From assembly GCF_002865645.1 (NCBI RefSeq), contig NW_020194644.1, positions 1 through 64,000 on the forward strand: a DNA stretch of 64,000 nucleotides. The letters are read 5' to 3'. Numbering within the stretch: the stretch's first letter is position 1; the number at the start of each line of letters is the position of its first letter. This document shows, piece after piece, positions 1-14,660 of this stretch. Both the position numbers and the translations under genes were made by a program. Below the pieces are notes generated by a model. The model made no database searches. It saw only the letters and a list, made by a program, of their open reading frames with translations, and had not been told where the DNA came from. The stretch is from Hyaloscypha bicolor E. Lineage: Eukaryota; Ascomycota; Leotiomycetes; Helotiales; Hyaloscyphaceae.

Positions 1-3000
1 TATTTTATAAAAAGCTCGGTAATATAATAGGAATAGTAAGTCTTAAACTAGTAATTCCTAGTTTCTAGTATATTATATAATAGTTTTATAATCTTTAGAA
101 CCGAATTATTATTTAGATTTAGTTCTCTAGTAAGCTTATAAGGTAAGTTAATATAAAAATTATAGTTAAGTAAAGTTATTAATTAGATATAAGCTTATAA
201 GATATTATATAAATATAGTTCTATAGTATTTATTATTATAGTAGTAATACTAAGGAAAATTCTCTAGCTAATATATTAAATAATAAGTAATTATATTAAT
301 ATTATATATTTCTTACTATTATTATAAGCCTAAATAACTAGTCTCGACTTTCTTAAACTCTCTTTTTATATTTTTATTTTTAATTTTATTAATAAACCGG
401 GAGTTAAAAATACGTATTTCTTTTAATATCTGAGATCTGGAAATAATCTCAAATATATTCTTTTCTAGAAGGCTAGTAACTTTAACTTAGTAAGAGTTCT
501 TATATAAGTTATTATCTTATAGAAATACTATAAAATCCGGGTTCTTATAAGGGTATTCTTTATTATATTTTAGTAAAATAGCGGGAATAATAAGAGGAAT
601 TATACTTGTATTACTTTTGGCCTTATTATAAAGTTCGGAAATAGGTTTAGGTTTGAGGCTATTAGTAATAACCTTAATATCTCCTATATAAAAGGGCTTT
701 ATAGAGGTTAAGTAAAAGATAATATTACCATATAATAGAGCTAGTATATAGTCTTCTCTATTAATAGCTATTAGCTTATATAGCCTATCCCAACTATTAG
801 ATTAATTAGTATTTCTTTTATATTATATAAGAATATCTGAATTTAAGAAAAATTCGTAAATATTAGTAATACTAGAACTATTTCGGGTATTTAGGGCATT
901 TGTAACCTAGTATCTAGCTTAAAGCTTCTAAATTTCTACTATTATTTTCTTAAGTACTACTAATTACTATAATATAGTTAGTAATAAAGTATTATATTTA
1001 GTTATTAAAGATAAAGTACTATAAACCAAGAGAATTAGAATAATACTATTAGGTTTAGCAAAATTATTAATAGCCTTAAAAGCTATTTAAAGTATAGTAT
1101 TCTTATTAATTCTATTAATTTTAGCTATAATAATAAGATAAGTATATTAAATCGGGCTATAGTAATATTTTATAATTCCGACGGAATTATAAGCTTTTAT
1201 AGGAATGATTTTAACCTTAGTTCTTATAGTATTTATAAGTTAAGTAAACTTCTTATTAGTAAATTGTTTTCTAGTATCTGTTATAATCTAATTAGAAAGA
1301 CCTAAATAGATATTAATCTAATACTACTTTAGGGTATTTCAAGTATATAATATACTAATATTTTAAAGCTATTAGCTAGCTTAATATCGAGTGCTTTTAT
1401 TAATAATATAAAGTATAGGCTTATTAGAAATATAAAAAATATTAATAATAATAGAATAATTAAAGCTAATATTATTTCTTAAGTTAAACTTAAATTATTC
1501 TAGTAATTATCCGAATTTCTGGTATTATTTATAATATTTTATAAGGTACTTAAAGGCTTTTATATTAATATTATAGCTTGTTTATTCTAGTATATTTCGG
1601 AGCTTACTAATAAATAAATAACTAAAATAATAATATAGATATTATAATTTGATTTTTATAAGAAACCAGGAATTATAAATAAAGAATTCGGAAATAAAGC
1701 TTTATAAAATAGTATTTCAAAATAGAAAAGAGTATTTAAAATATTATATTATAAATATAAAGTATTTAGTAAAAGTAATAAGATAATTAGTAAAATTATT
1801 AAAATAAACCCCTAGCTTATTTATATTAGCTAAGCTAAATAGAAATAGAGTTTTTATAGATATAATATAGAATTATACTTATCTAATTAGTATTCTTACT
1901 ATTATAGATCTAATAAAGAATATAGATCTAATACTAAACTAAATATTAATTTAATTCTTAGTAATTTTATTAAGTTTAATATTATTATTAGTCTATTATA
2001 AAGCTTGGAATTAGTTAGAACTAGTAATTAAGAATTTAGAGGCTCTAGTATTAATTATAATTTTATAAAAGTAATAAGTATTATATTTTAATATACTATT
2101 AATTATAAATATCTAAATATTCTCTATTTATTTAATAGGCTTTAAGATATAGTTTTTGCCTATTATCTAATATATAAGAAAAAGAGAAATAAAATTATTT
2201 ATAAGAATATTAATTATAGAAATAGTAGGAGTAGAGGCTATAGAAATAGCTAGAAAGCTCTTAACGGAAATAAAATAGAAATTAGAGTAATATTTCTTTC
2301 TTTTATCCGTTTCTGCTAGTAAAGCTTTAAAAGTATTACTTACTAGTTTATTCTTATTACTTTTATTATTATTTTTTCTTTTAAATTTAGTAATATATTA
2401 TATATAAATATTACTAAAGTATTTATTAAAGTTATAGGTATTTCGGGATCTAAATTAGTAAATATTTCTATTCTTAAATTAAGCTTTCTTAGTTTCTTAT
2501 TTCTCTAGTATATATTTCTATAAGTAGTATTCGGGTTTCTTATATATAAAATATAATTATAGAATATAATTATTATAATTATAGGGCTTAAAGTAGTTAT
2601 TACGGGTTCCGAAATTATAGCTGGATCTATATTAATAATTTCCGAATAAATAGTAATTTAAAGAATTTTGAAAATAATATTATTAATTAGTAAAAAGAAT
2701 CTGAGTATTAATCTATTATTTCTTCTTATAAGTAGTAATAGATAATTAGAGCTTATTAATAAGCTAGCCAAGATTATTAGGAGAGTTCGAGACTATATAT
2801 TAGTATACTAGTAAGCTTTAATAAAAAATAATAATCTTATTATATAGGAATTTAGTATTTTATAAAACAGAAGTAAGGCTATATTATAATTTATATAAGT
2901 TATTAATTAGTATTTAGATAAACTCAAATATTGTCTTTTTAGGGTCTTTTATTATTATAATTACTAAGGTAATAGTATTTTATTTATCTAAATTTTAATA

Positions 3001-4760
3001 ATAGAAACCGGGGCCTTTAAAGAAGCTATAAATATTTATATAGGCTTCTTTATATATATGGCTCGAGAGCTAGTTATTATAGAAGTAGTCTTATACTAGT
3101 TCCTTTAATATAATAGAAAAAGCTCTTACTAATATCTTTTCTAAAAGCTTTATATATTAGTAAATATTAAGGAAAATAATAAGTTTATAATTAAAACTAC
3201 TATTAGTTTTATTATATTTCTATATTCCGGAATATATTTTTATTACTTCCCTAATAAGCCTTCTAGTAGAAATAGTAAGTATTAATTAATAGTAGTTCGG
3301 GTTTGGTAATACTACTAGTAATAGTAAAAATAGAAGTAGTAAATAGCCTTAGTTTAGAGAAAGTAAATAAATAGCTTGATTTCTTAATTAAAAATATCTG
3401 GTTTCTTTATATCTAGTTTTATCTAAAGTAAGATAAACTAATATAATAGATTCCTAAAGAAAATCTATTCTAACTAAATTATTATTAATAATATTAGCTT
3501 TATTTTATATACTTTTTATCTTTTCTCGAATAAAATTAATAAAGAATTATATAATAATAAGGTTTCTATAATTCTATTTAATATAGATATTATTATACTA
3601 AAGTTAGGCTCAAAGATTTTATATAAGTATATAATTAATTAGACTATATATTATAGTATTAAAGTTTTTAAAATTATCCTAAAATAAATCCTATAAATTA
3701 TTATTACTTTTCTTATATAAAATATACTAATATATCTTAGTAAATAGATATTTCTAAAAATTAGCCTTTATTATAGTTACTAGATTAATACTATTCTTCT
3801 ATTTCTTAATTAGTTTCTTTTCCTTATTAGTATTTATACTAAACTGAGTTTAGGTTCTCCCTAGTATATATATATAGTTTATAATAAGAGGGGTTTAAAG
3901 ATAAGGTAGTTTATAGTAGGTTTATAGAAAGGGTTTAGTAATAAAGATATCTAGATATCTAGTTTAGATACCTAATTAAGATACTAGATACCCTAGATAT
4001 CTAGAGATATTAAGAGTATTAAAGTAAATATTTTGCCCTTAAATATTTCATCTATAATAAGAAATTTAAGAAGTGAAATATTATAATTCCGGAAGAATCT
4101 AAAGCTCGAAAGACTCGATTTAATAGTAAAATCGAAGTAGTAGTTAAAGAGCTTTAAAAATATATATAGGATATATATTTCAGAAAAAGAATTCTATAAA
4201 TACAAGTATTATATAAATAGAAAAGATAGTTTCTAAAAAGGTAGTTTTAGGTCTAAAAGAAGTTAGTTTTAAAGAATAATAGAAGTTAAATAAATAAATA
4301 AATAAATAACTAATTACTTATTAATTAGTAAGAGCTAGATATCTTTTATATAAGCTATTAAATACTTTTATAAAATTAATAAATAGTTCTCTTCTTTAAT
4401 ATAGAATAGACTAGATTTATCTAAAGCTACTAAATACTTTTAGAACTAATCTAAAATCTTCTCTAATCTATATATATAAACTAATTAATATTAGTTTACT
4501 AGTAATATATAATACTATTATATAAATATAGAAATACTAGTTATATTAGTTAGTAAAGTTATTATTTAGAAATAAGAATTATAATATTATAATATTAATA
4601 TATAATTCCTAAATCTACTAAGCCTAAAGAAATCTAGTTTACTAGTCGAGTTATCTATAGAATCCGAGGTTATATAACTATATCCCGTATTTTATATCTT
4701 ATTACTTATATCTTATATCTCGTAATTATATATATAACTCTTAAGGAAATAGCTATATTA
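1..4760 (-). mobile_element. Ty1/copia-type retroelement relic, copy A1 (cut by the window edge)
   Basis: Read as reverse complement, this stretch aligns along its length with the plus-strand copia element at 51,919-56,990. For example, bases 541-660 match the complement of about 56,290-56,420, and 4,640-4,760 match the complement of the LTR start near 51,919. The part in the window covers the 5' LTR, gag, protease, integrase and the start of the reverse transcriptase; the rest lies to the left of base 1. CpA and TpG are almost gone and every frame is full of stops, so it is a RIP-destroyed relic. It is more degraded than the copy at 52-58 kb. Confidence 0.85.
3870..4760 (-). repeat. 5' LTR of copia copy A1
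   Basis: The segment is the reverse complement of the LTR at 51,919-53,059 and about 250 bp shorter. It includes a reduced version of the GATATCT-type internal minisatellite (about 3,945-4,005) and the outer LTR end near 4,760. The inner boundary is estimated from the alignment and could be off by tens of bases. Confidence 0.65.
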
Positions 4761-4959
4761 ATAGTTATAAATAACTAATTCCCTATATATAAATATATAT
4801 AGCTATTAAAAGAGCTATAGTACTAGCCTTTTTATCTAAATCTCTTTTAGATATTATTTAGATAATTTAGAGAAATAATTCTCGATATTAGAATATCTTA
4901 AAATAAAGGCTTAATAAAAGAAATATTAAAGGAAAAGAAATTTAGAAAAATAATTCAGG

Positions 4960-5660
4960 CCTATTTAAATACTATTTAAAAATTATTATATCTAATAATT
5001 CTATTTTATATTAAAAAGTTATAAAGCTTTATTATAATAATCTAATAGCCAAATACTATAAAATAGAAAAGACTTTTAAGCTTTTTATAAGATTCTAGTA
5101 TTAGAAAAATATAAAAGAAAATATTTAGAAATATTATTAAAAATATAATATTTACTAAAAAGTTAAGACTAAGAGATATTTATTATATAATTTATTTAAT
5201 AGTTTATTACAGCCTAAAAAACTCTAAAATAAGATCTCTATAGATTTTATTATAGGTCTATTATTATATAAAAACCTAATAAAAAGTCCCGATTTTAATA
5301 TAATTTTTATAGTTATTAACTAATACTTTAAAATAATAAAATATATTATATATTATAAGATAATTAACTTTCTAGGGCTTATTAAAATTATATAAAAATA
5401 TATTTTCTCGATTTTTGATTTCTCTAATAGAATTATTTCTAATTAAAAAATAGTATTTATTAGCTAGTTTTAGTTTACTTCATACTTTTATTTAATATAT
5501 AAATAGTATTTAAATATAACTTATTATTCTTAAATAGATAATTAGATAGAAAGGCAAAACTAGATTTTAAAATATTATCTGAAATATTATTATAATATTT
5601 AAAAAAATAACTAGTTTAAAAAGTTATTTTTTATAGAATTTATATATAATAACTTAAAAT
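4960..5660 (+). pseudogene. gypsy integrase relic of C1
   Basis: Conceptual translation on the plus strand shows the usual order of a gypsy integrase: a zinc-binding-like block ending KVKTKRY (about 5,150-5,190), the ISIDFIIGL motif around the first catalytic Asp (about 5,235-5,262), and a decayed counterpart of the HPQTDGQTER block (about 5,515-5,560) followed by a YNN motif near 5,640. Stops interrupt the frame throughout. Integrase would join the element's DNA to the host chromosome; this copy cannot make it. Confidence 0.7.
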
Positions 5661-7659
5661 ATTAGGTTTTATAAGATATATGTTTTTATATATATTATAA
5701 ATATTACTTTTAACTTCTATAAAATCCTAAAAACAGAATTATAAAAGAGGTATTAGCTATATATAAAAGACTAGAAACCCTTAAAATAAAATAGAAAAAG
5801 CTTAAAAACTTATAGTATTATATATAAAATAACTAGAAAACCTATTATAATAAATACTAGTTAGCTAACTATTATTTCAAAAAAGCCTAAATAATATTAT
5901 TAATAAGAAATATTAAACTTAAAATAAGAAAACTTAAGCTAAAATTTATAAATTCATTTAAGATTTTTAAATATATTAGTAATTTAGTATATAAGTTAGA
6001 ACTATTAAATATATATTATTATTTATATTTAACTTTTTATATTTTTTTTCTTTAAGAAATATATAATAAAAAAGAATTAAAAGCTATATTTATATTTTTC
6101 TAAAGAACTTCCGGAATTAGTAAATAAAAATAAAAAATAAAAATAGGAAATAGAAGATATTATTAATTACTAATAAGATAATAGAAATAAGAAATAATAA
6201 TATTTAATTAAATAAAAAGCCTAGCCTAAAGATTATAATATTTAATTATTTGCTTTTTCTAATCTTAAAAATTCTAAGAAACTTCTAAAATTATATAATT
6301 AAAATTATAGTTTGAAATCCGAAATTACCTTTTAATAATATCTTAAGATTAAAAAGAATTCTGAACTATTAAGAAAAAGGCTATTTAAAAGAAAGAGAAA
6401 ATTTAAATAACTAAAAAAAGGCCCGAAATAATAATAGAAATATTCTTTCTTTAGGGTTTTTTTATTTATAAAAGTTTTCCAGAATTTTATTAAGGCTTAT
6501 AAAAATTATATTTAAATTATTAGAAAAAGATTTAGAATTAAATTTTTATTATTATAAATAGATTAGCTATAGGTATCTTAAATAAATAAATTCTAATTTC
6601 TATAAATTCCTAATTTCTAAAGCAAGAATACTAAATACTAGCCCTATTTAGGATTTAATAAAGAATTAGATAAGACTTTCCGGAATTCGCTTATTTTTAA
6701 TAGAATATAATTATATTATAATAATATTAGTATTAAGGATATTAAAAGAAGTAAATAAGGAATTTATAATAGCTATATATGTTTTATAAAAAGCCCGAAT
6801 TTCTAAAATCAAATCTTAAATAATTATAAATATTATATTATTAGTATTTAAAATATTAGTAATAAACTATTTAGAAATCTCGGTAATAAACTTAGTAATA
6901 AGATTAATATCTTAAAGATAGACTTTATATTATTTCTTTAAGAAATTAGTAAATATTTAAATATATTAGAAAAAACTTATTTTTAGAATACTAATCTAAA
7001 TAATATTATTATTTGCTTTATTAAAACAGGAAAAAGAATTCCAAAGCTTATTAGTTTCTTTCTAATCTTTAAAAACCTAATTAATAATATTATTTATATT
7101 AGTATAATACTATTTAGGATATTTTTTAAGAAATTTTTTAAAGATTATAATAGTATTTTTCTAGAACTAATAAGCTTCTAATAAATAGTAAAGAATCTGA
7201 AATTATATTAGCTTTAATAAATATTAAAGCTAAAGAACTTACTAATATATAAAACTTAGAACCCTTATTATAATAGTTATAATTCTTTTTACTAGATATT
7301 ATAATATATAAAATAAATAAATTAATAAATAAATACTTTAAATATTTCAAGTATTTATTAGTAATAAGAAAAGAGACTATAAGATTACTTTTATATTTAT
7401 AATTATATTAGTAAATAATAAAGCTAGAAGATATTATAAAAATAATTAAAAATAATTAAAAAAGACTTAGAAAATAATAATAAAAGAAGTTATTATATAT
7501 ATAATTATTAGAAAAGAAAAGAATATATAGTAATATAAAAAGGTTTTTTTATAGAAATAGAAAACTATTTAGATTAATTACTAGTTTTTATACTAGTTCT
7601 AATTAGAAATTAGTATAACTAATTAATATATATTTCCAGAAGCCTATAAATAATCTTTA

Positions 7660-8343
7660 GGACTTTAGAAATATTTATATAGATTTCTTATATAAATATT
7701 TTATTAAATTCTTTTTATATAACTATTTAGATTATTCTAATACGAGATCTAATAAATAATATTAATTTTATAAGATAATACTTTAGTATTTTAAATTAAG
7801 CTAATTAGAATATTTAATTTCTAAACAAAATTATAATTATTAACTAATTCTTATATTTGAAATATAATTACTTTTTCTTTTTACTTATTTAGCCCTAATC
7901 TAATTAGATAATTTTTATATCTATTATCTAGATTATATTAGTAAAACTACTTTCTAAAATACTAGAAGTTTACCTTAATTAAATATTTACTAGAATAAAT
8001 TAATAGATCTTAGGAATAAGATTTTAAAAAGAAAATATAATTATAATATATATAGAATTATATATAACTTAAAAACATATAATAAACCTCAAATATTACA
8101 AGTATTAATTAGAGAGATTAATAGCTCTTTAATATTATAACTAATTACTATTTATCTTATAAATATTAGGCTTATAAATTACTAATTATATATATATTAT
8201 TAAAGTCTTCTATTTAGAAGAGGCTTTTCTAAACCTTATTAAAAAAACAGAAATTAGTTTTATACTAAATTTAATATTATAGTTTTATATCTTACTAATT
8301 TATTTTATTATTTTATTACTTACTAATAAATACCTTATAAATA
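7660..8343 (+). repeat. 3' LTR of gypsy copy C1
   Basis: It aligns with 25,080-25,995 once the 234-bp insertion in that copy is removed; shared landmarks are the stretch around 7,975 (tactagaagttta) and the end AATACCTTATA. The end touches copia copy A2 at about 8,340. The start is approximate. Confidence 0.6.
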
Positions 8344-11300
8344 ATTAATAATTAAGTTAATATTATATATTTCTTATTATTATAGCTTAAATAACTAGTC
8401 TCGATTTCTTAAGCTCTTTATTTATATCTTTATTTTTAATTTTATTAATAAAGCAAGAATTAAAAATATATATCTTTTATAATATTTAAAATCTAGAAAT
8501 AACCTTAAATATATTCTTTTTTAGAAAGCTAATAACTTTAGCTTAATAGAAATCGTTATATAAATTATTATTTTATAGGAATACTATTATATTAGGGTTT
8601 TTATAAGGTTTTCTTCTATTATATTTTAATAAAATAGCTAGAATAATAAAAGGAATTATTTTTATATTATTTTTATTTTTATTTTTATTATAGTATTTAA
8701 GATTATATTTAGGGCCTTTAGAATTAATTTTAATATCTTTTATATAAAATAGCTTTATAGAAGTTAAATAAAAGATAATATTACTATATAATAGAACTAG
8801 TATATATAATTTCTTTTCTATTATTACTAGTTTATATAATTTTTCCTAATTATATAATTAATTTATATTTTTCTTATATTATACTAATATATTTGAATTT
8901 AGTAAAAGTTTATAAATATTATTTATAAAAAAGCTATTATATATATTTAGGGCGTTTTTAATTTAAAGTCTAGCTTATAGCTTCTAAATCTCTATTATTA
9001 TCTTTTTTAAGGCTATTAAATATTAGAAATTAATAAATATAGAAATATTATATTTACTTAATTAAAATAAAATATTATAAACTAGAAAAGTAAAAATAAT
9101 TCTATTAATTTCTATAGTATTATTAAGAACTTTAAAGGCTATTTATAGAGTTATTTCTTTACTAATTCCTTTAATTTCGGCTATAATAATTAAATAAATA
9201 TATTAAATTAGGCTATAATAGTATTTAATAATTCCTATAAAGTTATAAGCTTTTATAAAAATAATTTTTATATTAGTTTCTATTATATTTATAAGCTAAA
9301 TAAACTTCTTATTAGTAAACTACTTTCTAGTATTTATTATAATTTAATTAGAAAAGCTTAAATAAGTATTAATTTAATATATCTTTAAGGTATTCTAGAT
9401 ATATATAATACTAATATTCTAGAACTAATAGCTCTTATAATATCTAGTATTCTTATTAATAATATATAAAATAGATTTCTAAAAAAAATATAAAATATAT
9501 TAATAATAATTAAGAAATTAAAGCTAATATTATCTTTTAGATTAAACTTAAATTATTTAGATAATTTTCCGTTTTCCTAATATTATTTATAGTATTTTAT
9601 AAGGTATTCTAGGGCTTTTATATTAATTTTATAGCTAGCTTATTATTTAATAAATAATTAAATTAATAATAGAAATATTATAATTTAGTTTTTATAAAAG
9701 AATATATATTATAAATAAAAGACTTAGAAATAAAGCTTTATAATATATTATTCTAAAATAGAAAAAAATAACTAAAATATTATATAATAAATATATAATA
9801 TTTCATAAAAGTAATAATATAATTAGTAAGATTATTAAAATAGACTTATAGCTTATTTATATTATTTAAACTAAAAAAAAAGTCTTTAAATATATAATAT
9901 AGAATTATATTTATCTAATTAGTATTTCTATTATTATAAATTTATTAAAAGTAAAAGAGTCTATTTTAAAATAAATAATAACTTGACTTTTAGTATTCTT
10001 ATTAAATATAATACTATTATTAGTTTACTATAAAGCTTGAAATTAATTAAGACTAATAATTAAGTATTTAAAGGCTTTAATATTAATTATAATTCTATAA
10101 AAGTACTAGCTACTATATCCGGATATACTTATTATTATAAAGGTCTAAGTATTTTTTATAAATAGTTTCTTAGATTCTATAATATAATCTTTACTTATTA
10201 ATTAATATATAAAGAAAAGAGAAATATATTTATTTATAAGGTTATTAGCTATAATTATTAGTATTTTAGAAGCTTATATATTAAGAGCTTAAGCTTATTT
10301 ATTAGATAATTATAAATTTAAAGTAGCTAGAAAGCTTTTACTAAAAATAAAAAAGAAATCTAAATATTAGTATTTATTTTCTATTTTTATTTTATTTATA
10401 TTATTAATTATATTTATTAAAAGAATTTTAAAATTATTATCTAGATTATTTTTACTATTTTAATATATTTCTTATTTATCTTTTATATAAGCTATATATT
10501 ATAAATATAAGTAACTAAACTCTTTATTAAAGTTTTAAGAGTTTAAGGCTTTAAACTAATAAAGATTTCTAGTTTTAAATCGAGTCTTCTTATTTTATTA
10601 TTTCTCTAATAAATGCTTCTAGAAGTAGTAATTTAGTTTCTTATATATAAAGTATAATTTCGGGGTATTTAAATTACTATTACTATAATAGGGTTTATAG
10701 GAATTCAAGTAGCTATTATAATAGTTATTATAGTTTCTATAATTATAATTAGGTTTATATTAATAATTTCTGAATTTATAATTATTTAACTAGCTATTTA
10801 AATAGAATTATTAATTAATAAAAAAAGTAGTTTTATTATTAATTTATTATTATTTCTCTTTATATATAATAATAGAAAACTATAGCTTATAAATAAGCTA
10901 GCCGAGGTCTATAAAAGAATCTAAAACTATATATTAATATACTAGAAAGCCTTAATAAGTAGTAATAATCTTATTATATAAGAATTTAATAATTTATAAA
11001 ACAGTTATAAATCTATATTATAACTAGTATAAATTATTAATTAGAATCTAAATAACCTTAAATATTAATTTTTTAGAATATTTAGCTATTATAGAATTTA
11101 AGTTAATAGTATTTTATTTATCTAGATTTTAATATTAATATTTAGAGGCTTTAAAAAAGTTATAAATATTAGTATAGGCTATTTTATAGGTTTATTAAAA
11201 TAGCTAGTTATTATAAAAGTAGTTTTATACTAGATTTTTTAATATAATAGAAAAAGCTCTTATAAATACCTTTTATAAGAAATCTATATATTAATAGATA

Positions 11301-11686
11301 TTAAAAAAAATAATAAGTTTATAATTAAAACTATTATTAGTTCTATTATATTTCTATTTTTTAATCTAGATTCTAATTACTTTTCTAATAAGCTTTATAG
11401 CTAGAATTATCTAAAGAGTTTTTAGATTAAATAATAATAATAGTAATAGTAATAAAGGAAATTAATTAATATTTTATATATCTTATTCTAGTAATAGTAA
11501 AGATTAAGATTAAGATTAAAATAATAGAAATAATAATTAAATATTTAATATACTAGAGTATTTAGCTTTTTCTAAAGTTATAAAAACTAAAATAATAGAT
11601 CTATTTATATAATATTATTTTTATTTTATATATACTTTATTTCCTTATTAATAATATTAACTAAGAACTAGATTATAGTAAAGTAA

Positions 11687-11691
11687 TTTAT
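11687..11691. repeat. Target-site duplication TTTAT, left of element B
   Basis: TTTAT directly precedes the left LTR and recurs directly after the right LTR at 18,686-18,690. Confidence 0.85.
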
Positions 11692-11994
11692 TATGAGGCA
11701 CGTAATAGTAAGGTAATATATAAGTAGTTAAGGTAAGTAAGCTATAGAGTAATACTTATAAGTATAACTAATTTCAAGAATTAATTCTAATAAGAGACTA
11801 ATTAATGCCTTTTCTAGAGCTAGAAGCGTTTCCCTATATATTTCCTAGTACTTAGCCAGGCATATAAAGCCCTTTACTTAATTAGGAAATCCTATACGAT
11901 TTATATAATTCCGATTATAAGCTATATCTAAAATAGGAAACTAGATCTATAATATCTAATACCTGTCTATATGTTATTACGTATACCTATTATA
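11692..11994 (-). repeat. LTR of element B (3' LTR in element orientation)
   Basis: It is 303 bp long, the same length as the partner at 18,383-18,685. The two differ mainly by transitions, as expected from RIP acting on initially identical LTRs. Confidence 0.9.
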
Positions 11995-14079
11995 TTAATT
12001 CTCTTTCTAGGCCCTTATTCCCAAAAGGCCTAGAAAAACTGCGAATAGCTTTATAAATATTTCCCTGAAACTTTCCTGGCCACTGGCTTTTCCTAAAGAC
12101 TTCCCATAATTACTCTATTATTATGCTAGATAATAGAATTAAGAATATAGTTTACTAATTTTTCCTAGCTAGTTCGCAAATTGCCTCTAGTAATTCCCTC
12201 TCATAAAAGTAATATAAATATAGTATATACTATTAAATATAAAGCTTATTTAATCTCCTAATTAGTTTATAAATCCTAACTTAGCCTTTATTTACGAGTA
12301 AATTATTACTTTATAGGCCCAAGAGCTTGGAAAAGTTAATTTAATCTTCTGGTTTATTTGTGAATTTCTTCTTTAGAATTTTCTGGGTATTTCTGGTATA
12401 AAGCTAATTCCAAATTTATAATTACTATTTAAGGAAAGGATATTATAAAAAGGCCTTTCTTTTCTCACTAACTAACCTTTCTTTTCCTTAATTATAATAT
12501 TATACCTAGCTCTTTCTTATTTCTTGTCTTTCTTTTTTAAGTCTTCTTTAAGCTTCTTTAAGCTTCTTTAAGCCTTATTTAAGCTTTATTTAAGTTCTTT
12601 TCTAATTTCCTTTTTTATTTCTTTATTTATTAAGATAAATATTTCTCTTAGTACTTATTAGCCTATTATTACCTATTTGGCTAATACTCCTATATCCTTA
12701 ATTTGCCCTTACTATTTTTAATATTCCAAGAATATTACTAAGTTTCCTGACCTTACTTATATTAAAAGTAATAATTACTTAATATATAATTATTACTATT
12801 TTAAGAATAAGAAATATAATTCTATAAGTTATAAATTTCTTCTTTTATTCCTTATTCTAATATTATCTAAGATTTCTTAAGTATATATAATATAGTTAAA
12901 CTACTTTCTTTAAGCTATTAATATATATAAGCGTCTTCCTTATTCTTTACTTAAAAGAAAGAAGGCTATTACTACTCTTTTTTTATACTAAATTATATAT
13001 ACTTCTCGTATTAAAGCTATTATTTGAGGCTAATAAATTTCCCTAATAATTTAAGAAATAGGTTAAGTAATTCTCACTAGCTTAGTATAAGTATAAAGTA
13101 CTTTTAATAGTATAATTAATATTCTTTAGTATTAAGTAAGCTTACTTCTTTCTTATTTCTTACTAATAGCTAATAGCTTTATGGGCTAATTTATTATTTA
13201 TTTCTTAAGAGAATTCTAATAAGAATAATAATAAGAATAATAGAAAGTAGTTATAAAAGTAAGATATTTATAGGATATAGAAATTAAAGTTTTTAATAAT
13301 TTTTATATGGTTTTTCTAAAAATAAATATATGATTTTTTAATAGTTTCCTAATAAAAGCATTTATTTTTTGTGCCTCTATTTAGCTAATAGTATTATAAT
13401 ATTACTTTTTTTTAAGTATTCTTGTAATTCTTAAGCTATATTCTCTAGATTACTTAGTAATTCTCATATATTATTTATTAGTAAATGGCTTTTCTAATAA
13501 ATAAGATACTTTCTTTCTTTTTTGCTCTCTTTATAGGCTATAATAAATTTTATTTCAAATTCCTCTTTGCCCTTAATCTCGACTAGCTCTAGTTCTATTA
13601 TAGTACTAGCTTGCGAGTATTATAATTCCAAGAAAGAAACGTGAAAAATATTATAGATCTAATATAATAGTAATAATTTTAAGTAATATACTTATTTATA
13701 TATTCCTATAACTTTTAGAACTTTAAAGAAGCCAAGATATCTATTTACTAGCTTTATACTAGGTTATAATTATTAAATATTCTTTATATAAAGTATAACT
13801 TTATTATATATCTTAAACTTCTTATTAATATATTTCTTATTATAGTACTTTTTCTATATATTTACTACTTCTTATTATTATTTCTCTAGTGCCTCCTATT
13901 TTACTTGAATTCTTTATATTCTTTCTTATATTACTAGTACTTCTTTTTCTAGAATATTATTCTTAATATATAGTTTAATACTAGAATAAAATTCATATAA
14001 GATATAAAATAGGAATATTTTTATTATTAAATATATAAAATTATTATACGTGAATTCTATAAGAGTAAGCTTTATTATC

Positions 14080-14660
14080 TAGTTATTTTATTATTAGCTA
14101 ATATAGTATCTCAAGTATTATTCTAGAGTTTAATTTAGATTCTCTATTTATCTATTAGTTTGCGAATAAAATATTATACTTAGTTATTATTAAATCTTTA
14201 AGTAGAAATATAGACTTAACTAGAACTTACTTATAAAAACAGATTCTTTATTAGAGATTATACTTATAGATATACTAAAGTCTTTAATAATATAATATAT
14301 AAATAGCTTTACTAGCTTAGGAGCCAAGATCTCTTTAGTAATTAGAATATATTATATTATTTTCGTATATTTATTAATAATAATAAGTATAGAATTATAT
14401 ATTTTACTATAAAATCTAGAAAGAGATAGCCCCGTAATAAAGTCTATAGTAATTTCTTATTATAGCTTAGAGAAAAGAGAAAATAAACTAAGTATATTAT
14501 ATAGTAAATATCTTTTTATCTTAGTTTATTAATATATAAGATAAGTTCTAATATAGTCTTTTATATTCTTTTTTATACTTTATTAGAAGTATTTTCTCTA
14601 GAGAATTTCTAGTATCTTACTAGTACTAAAATGCCTACTAGTGAGATTATTATAGTTAGC
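14080..14660 (-). pseudogene. gypsy integrase relic of element B
   Basis: The minus-strand translation contains a zinc-binding-like start, then ITIDFITGLSLSRF (first catalytic Asp kept), then a SNKESVFIS block where the second Asp reads Asn, and a decayed QTDGQTER-type block. That is the arrangement of gypsy integrases. Many in-frame TAA/TAG stops are present. Confidence 0.75.

Larger units (their letters stand above)
4761..8343 (+). mobile_element. Ty3/gypsy-type retroelement relic, copy C1
   Basis: The plus strand keeps a mutated gypsy integrase (about 4,960-5,660) and a downstream segment resembling the GPFKI...AYxLEL chromodomain-side motif (about 5,945-6,060). The last 0.7 kb matches the LTR copy at 25,080-25,995. 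The 5' half of the element (gag, RT) is missing, so the copy is truncated where it meets A1. The stretch 6,100-7,650 is AT-rich and I could not assign it to a domain. Confidence 0.7.

Noticed and set aside
7138..7350. 70-aa minus-strand ORF in AT-rich DNA
   Set aside because: Composition of Ile/Leu/Tyr/Asn expected from translating TA-rich sequence; inside a gypsy relic.
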